DNA of 64,000 bases from JAJZMA01 sp021850405 (lineage in GTDB: Bacteria; Chloroflexota; Dormibacteria; Aeolococcales; Aeolococcaceae). The stretch covers positions 1 through 64,000 of the forward strand of contig DAHXLU010000109.1 in NCBI GenBank assembly GCA_027365835.1, read 5' to 3'. Below are positions 63,254 to 64,000 of this stretch, one piece after another (the stretch's first letter is position 1; every line of letters starts with the position of its first letter). Both the position numbers and the translations under genes were made by a program. The notes beneath the pieces were generated by a model. That model was not told the DNA's origin. It ran no database searches and worked only from the letters and a program-made list of their open reading frames with translations.

Positions 63254-63295
63254 GACAACCCGGTAATATGGCGACCAAGTGGTCCACCGGTTGTC
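63254..63295 (+). promoter_or_regulatory. Nested inverted repeats upstream of the last gene
   Basis: GACAACCCGGT at 63254-63264 and ACCGGTTGTC at 63286-63295 are inverted copies apart from one extra C. Inside them GACCAAGTGGTC (63273-63284) is a hairpin with a two-base loop. TAATAT at 63264-63269 lies in the left part. It may be an operator or a transcript hairpin after the M48 gene. Confidence 0.45.
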
Positions 63296-63315
63296 ACAGC
63301 ATTGAGGTATTTTTC

Positions 63316-64000
63316 ATGACCGATACACCACCCGAGATGTACAGAACCAGCGGGCAGCTGTCCGAAGAGGCTGGTACAGAAGGGTATTTCGAGCAATCTG
63401 GCACGGTAGCAACAGCAGAGGACGTGGCCTTCCAGGACACAGTCCAGGAATCTACAGCCACCCCAGCCGCTCCTGCCGCACACAGCGGTGGTACTGCGGA
63501 CAGGCAGGAGGAGCTGGAACCGCCGGTATGGTCCAGGGGCTGGGCTGAGCCAGCAGAGGACAGCTCTGGCGTCTCCCCTGACGCAGAAAACGATGGCACT
63601 TCCACCGGTACCGTACAGGACAGCCTGGCGGCAGAGGATCGTTTCCAGAGCACCAGCCCAGGCATAGGTGAGGCAAGCCGGACCGCCGAGGGGGGGGAAC
63701 CAGACCTGGAGTTGCCATCAGTGGCAGTCTCCTTTGGGGACCTGCCGAGTCCGCGCTGGGCGGCATCCATGCCCAATTTTGGCCCATGTGGCAAACATCG
63801 TCGGCCATGGCTCGCAGTTCTGCTGTCTGTCTTCACTCTCGGGATTTACAGTCTCTACTGGTACGGCAGGATTAACTCGGAAATGCGTGAGTTTGACCCG
63901 AGGATGGTGGTTCACCCTGGTCGTGCGCGCGCAGCCATACTCTTGCCGTGGCTAGCTACATGGGTGGCTGCTGCGGCTGCAGCAGACCGGCTTCTCGCCA
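63316..64000 (+). CDS. DUF4234-like membrane protein with long acidic N-terminus (cut by window end)
   Basis: ATG 63316, preceded by GAGGT six bases upstream, opens a frame that stays open to the last base, so the C-terminus is missing. The first about 155 residues are acidic, Ser/Thr/Glu-rich and probably disordered. From about residue 165 the sequence KHRRPWLAVLLSVFTLGIYSLYWYGRINSEM has the look of the DUF4234 family: a short membrane helix with conserved YxLYWYxR and a following aromatic segment. A further hydrophobic stretch starts near residue 210. Function of the family is not established. Confidence 0.75.
   Translation, partial: MTDTPPEMYRTSGQLSEEAGTEGYFEQSGTVATAEDVAFQDTVQESTATPAAPAAHSGGTADRQEELEPPVWSRGWAEPAEDSSGVSPDAENDGTSTGTVQDSLAAEDRFQSTSPGIGEASRTAEGGEPDLELPSVAVSFGDLPSPRWAASMPNFGPCGKHRRPWLAVLLSVFTLGIYSLYWYGRINSEMREFDPRMVVHPGRARAAILLPWLATWVAAAAAADRLLA

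Overview
The window looks like a chromosome segment from a Gram-positive-type (monoderm, Terrabacteria) bacterium of moderately high G+C. The cell-wall set supports this: a MurT/GatD pair for amidating D-Glu of lipid II, an Ig-like/YkuD L,D-transpeptidase lipoprotein, a surface protein ending in a PQTG-membrane-anchor tail, and no outer-membrane genes. The one-gene class II glycyl-tRNA synthetase and the secreted GYWLVAADGG repeats would fit Dormibacterota, Chloroflexota or a deep actinobacterial lineage. That placement is inference, not proof. Housekeeping gene order (CorC-like, recO, glyS, ppdK, dnaG, rpoD) resembles the recO-glyS-dnaG-rpoD neighbourhood of Gram-positive bacteria.

Layout. 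1-0.9 kb: no convincing gene. 0.9-6.3 kb: coiled-coil protein, enoyl-CoA hydratase coupled to a membrane Fe-S reductase, alpha/beta hydrolase, and a repeat protein that seems frame-broken. 6.5-8.5 kb: three tandem paralogues of an unrecognised family. 8.6-11.9 kb: sulfate assimilation, cysH divergent from cysDN. 12.2-19.2 kb: tRNA-Ala, a probable exported protein, holA, rpsT with an H1-like tail, ispE, murT, gatD, ferredoxin reductase. 19.5-28.2 kb: small membrane protein, ROK sugar kinase, aldo/keto reductase, a phosphoesterase, a beta-helix/repeat surface protein, an MFS exporter and tRNA-Gln. 28.5-34.7 kb: glmU, prs, CorC-like protein, recO, glyS. 34.7-44.2 kb: accessory region with an orphan DNA methyltransferase, a DrrAB-type ABC exporter, a DUF4143 ATPase, a (TC)19 microsatellite, a papain-like protease, an acetyltransferase and unknown proteins. 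44.7-53.2 kb: ppdK, small proteins, dnaG, rpoD, L,D-transpeptidase. 53.4-60.1 kb: small membrane proteins inside a repeat cluster, two secreted proteins and a sensor kinase. 60.4-64 kb: tRNA-Asn, a TraG/VirD4-like ATPase, an M48 peptidase and a DUF4234-like protein cut by the window end.

Expression signals. Two start styles occur. Many genes have a purine-rich ribosome binding site (SD), or start inside the previous gene through 4-base NTGA overlaps (echA/reductase, cysD/cysN, glmU/prs, the ABC pair, and the small membrane pair). At least seven first-of-operon genes have no SD; instead a TANNNT hexamer sits 5-9 bases before ATG or GTG, as expected for leaderless mRNAs. Candidate terminators are GC hairpins without U tracts. 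Functionally the window combines DNA replication initiation (dnaG, holA), transcription (rpoD), wall precursor synthesis (glmU, murT, gatD), sulfur assimilation and envelope biology. The most promising uncharacterised items are the tandem triple paralogues, the TraG-like ATPase/M48 pair, the secreted-protein/sensor-kinase cluster and the reductase-like CysH lacking one cluster cysteine.
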